From the NCBI RefSeq assembly GCF_000003855.2, contig NW_003101682.1, positions 4,596,744 through 4,660,743 of the forward strand: DNA of 64,000 bases, written 5' to 3'. Position 1 is the first letter of the stretch, and every line of letters starts with the position of its first letter. A model generated the notes under the pieces. That model did not search any database and had not been told where the DNA came from. It saw nothing but the letters and a program-made list of their open reading frames with translations. This DNA comes from Blastomyces gilchristii SLH14081 (lineage: Eukaryota > Ascomycota > Eurotiomycetes > Onygenales > Ajellomycetaceae). Positions 61,606-64,000 of this stretch are shown here, one piece after another. Position numbers and translations under genes: made by a program.

Positions 61606-61887
61606 TGTGGTGGGCTGCGCCCGATTAATTATATAGACTATTTCGTTACACTTCATAGATTTCCATTCTCCCGCCCCGAAGCTCCGATTCTCAGTTGCTA
61701 ATCCTCAGCTGAAAAACTCACAGAATTTCTATTTTTTCATCTCAAAGCTTCACTGTATACATGTATAAATATTCACTTCAATCACTGATTTCTGCACTTT
61801 CTCTTTTTTCCTTCTCTAACATTTTTCACTTTTATATTATAAGTTCTATAAATATCTTACTGATCTATTCGGCGCAGGCCTCTTACA
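61606..61887 (+). repeat. 3' LTR of element B2 (282 bp)
   Basis: Starts TGTGGTGGGCTGCGCCCG and ends GGCCTCTTACA. It retains many CpG and CC sites, so it is close to the unmutated family LTR. It lacks the extra copy of the roughly 40-bp internal segment present twice in both B1 LTRs, which explains its shorter length. Confidence 0.85.
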
Positions 61888-64000
61888 ATATATAAAGTGT
61901 GTTATTGATAAAAGATTGGAATATCACAGAGATATTTATCAAATTAAATGACATCACTGAATAGTTAAATAATTTCATTATAGTTTTAAAGACAGTCTTG
62001 TATTCATTCTCAGGCTATATTTACAGCTGTGTATATATATTAATTATATTTAGTTATATGAATATAATAGCTCTCTTGAGACAATTGATCACATTCTCAA
62101 TCAGAGATAAAGAGTAGTATCTCTTTATTATTTTAAAGTTTAGATCACAGTAATTTACATATAATCTGAGATCTTCATTATTCTTTTTCATGAATATTAC
62201 ACAAGCTTTCACAGAAATCTATGAAGATCAGATAAAGCTATTCTTTATATTCTTCGTTATATAAGCTCACAGAGCTTCTGTCTTATGAGGAGAGAGCTTA
62301 TAGATTAATTCTCAGAAGATGTTCTACTCTTCTACTAAATCTATTATTATATTCTTCTTATAATAAGATATAAAGCTCAGCTGTCTTAGCTGAACTGAAT
62401 ATCTTTATAAGATCTCAGTATTTCTCTGATATCTGAAGCTCAGTTTTCATAACTGTGAAGTTCTCAGATATTTATAAAGTGATTATATAGATAAGCTTGT
62501 CTTTTCTAATTAACTCTGTAATATTAACTGATTCTATCTTTATAAGTGAGTCTGCTAACACTGATGGAAAGTATAAACCTGACTCACAGACAGTTATATA
62601 CAGATTATGTCTTTAAAGTTATATAAGTTTGAAGTATATATCATCTGTGATGTCTGTAATAATTACAGTTTTTATAAATCTTCTTCTAGTTTCAGAGAGA
62701 ACTTATAATTTAAAGATAACTCTTATAAGTCTCTTAGTTCTCAGATCTGAGTTCTCAAACTCTGCTTATTATAAGAGCAGATTCTTAATTTATACTACTT
62801 AACTTATTTACTTTATAAGCTTTAGAAACACTATAGAGATCTGAGATTCTAAGTTTATTAATACTTCTTATACTTACAGAGTACTAGTATTATAATACAG
62901 TCTCTCTCTATAAGTATATTTTTTTATTAAGAGAGTAACAGATTCAGATATCAGTTTCAAGACTCTTAAGAAAACAGTTACTGACTCTATTCACAACTTC
63001 TCAAATTTCTATTTCAATTTATTAAAACAGTTTGTATAAAGATATTCTGAATTGAAATAGATAAGATAAAGACTCTTTTTCTTAATCTCTCTATTATATA
63101 CTTTATTCATAGAAACTTATAAAGCTCTGTTTCTCTAATTAATAGTCAGAAATGAATCTCTCTATATCTTATTATCTTTTCATAATAAATCTATACTCTG
63201 TTATTCTAACTCTTACAGAGTTAATCAGTGATTGACTTTCTATAAGTCTAAGACTCTCACAGTGATCTGAAAGTAATGAATCAGAGTTATCAGTTTCTTC
63301 AGAGTTAAGAACTTAGACTTTTATTTAATAAGCTTATTCTACATATTTTTATTCAGTTTCTTTATAAATATAATTATTCAGATTTTATTTCAGAGCTCTG
63401 TTTTTACAGATCTTAATTTATATCACAATTTTATAAAACACTATAAGTAGTTTTTATCAGATTTCGCATCTCTTTTTTTAATATTAATAACTACAGTTCA
63501 GATATTCTCTGTTTAACTTATAAAGTTTCTTAACTTATTTTCTAAAAACATTTTAAGAACTGATCAGTAAAATCTCTTATAATTATTCTTTAGATAATTT
63601 AGTTAGTTCTTGACTTCAGTGTAATAGAGATCTGTTATTATATAGATAGTAGCTTTTTCATCTTTCATATCACTCAGCTTAGCTTGTAAGTGAATTTCAA
63701 AGATAAACTTAGAAAAGCTTTTATAAAGTATATTTAATAAATAATCTTTAGTAGTTATAGCTTAAGAAAGTTTCTTTTTAGTTTATAGATATCTCTGAAG
63801 ATTATATTTAAAAACTCAGTTTAAGAAAGTTTACAGATAGTAAGTATTTCTTATAAAAAAATAGCTTAGTTTTATAAAAGATGCTTAAGAATATTCTTTA
63901 CTAAGATTGATTTATTTATAAGTTTAAAGAGTGTCTCTGTTATAAATATGAAGAATAATATGTTATAAATAATGAATAAGTTCTCTGAGACTTCTTTTAT
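61888..64000 (-). mobile_element. Ty3/gypsy element, family E copy 2, partial
   Basis: Minus-strand RT at 62200-62040 reads VKACVIFMKKNNEDLRLYVN, then YCDLNFKIIKRYYSLSLIEN, the gypsy RT start ([21 protein letters not shown]...YPLPLIDE). Protease and gag lie to the right (62700-64000). The gag part at 63190-62900 matches 55540-55870. The element runs off the right end of the window, so its 5' LTR is not seen. Stops throughout. Confidence 0.75.

Larger units (their letters stand above)
56713..61887 (+). mobile_element. chromodomain gypsy element B2, 5'-truncated, RIP-decayed
   Basis: Collinear with B1 from 16610 to its 3' end: gag with knuckle CINCN..SEHITFNY (about 57785-57830, histidine kept here), RT 58700-59260, RNase H to 59960, integrase 60240-61150, chromodomain 61420-61575, polypurine tract GAAAAGAGAGGG, then a single 282-bp LTR. 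The 5' LTR and start of gag are missing, and SINE sequence abuts the break. A hAT-type MITE interrupts gag at 57094-57599. Confidence 0.88.

Overview
This window comes from the nuclear genome of a filamentous ascomycete (Pezizomycotina-like). The evidence is one intron-rich housekeeping gene in ordinary base composition, followed by about 60 kb of AT-rich, CpG-poor sequence built almost entirely from nested retrotransposons mutated by a RIP-like process (repeat-induced point mutation). There are no bacterial-style operons. A run of 100 Ns (23938-24037) is an assembly gap.

Layout. 1-3920: normal-composition DNA with a 76-80 bp direct repeat, a 13-bp minisatellite and one convincing host gene, a seven-exon Ric-8/synembryn homologue (1518-3415, predicted 464 aa). 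3921-14010: Ty3/gypsy element A1 (minus strand, 167-bp LTRs), carrying a tRNA-headed LINE chimera at 9521-11356. 15620-21330: chromodomain gypsy element B1 (plus, 314-315 bp LTRs), inserted in the tail of a SINE. 24282-45889: a three-deep nest. Copia element D (148-bp LTRs) is split inside its RNase H by gypsy element C (532-533 bp LTRs), which is split by gypsy element A2 (30501-38790, second copy of family A). 47381-52775: a full-length LINE on the minus strand with a 15-bp target duplication. 54500-55980 and 61888-64000: two pieces of another gypsy family. 56355-56712: a tRNA-derived SINE. 56713-61887: a 5'-truncated second copy of family B carrying a non-mutated hAT-type MITE with an 8-bp target duplication. 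The remaining AT-rich blocks hold only decayed, unrecognised sequence.

How it fits together. The LTR pairs and target duplications date the insertions relative to one another (D, then C, then A2) and provide paired copies that show the mutation spectrum. Changes fall mainly on C followed by G or C, with CpA secondary, and inside the elements CpG and CpC/GpG are nearly exhausted while CpA and CpT remain common. Most strikingly, in the LTR pairs the outward-facing end of each LTR tends to be spared while the same bases in the partner's inward-facing end are mutated, so mutation fades toward the edge of each duplicated unit. Family A also carries a set of reading frames on the strand opposite gag-pol, preserved in both copies. 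I do not recognise this protein; it is the best candidate for something undescribed here. All coordinates come from reading by eye; no database search or computation was run.
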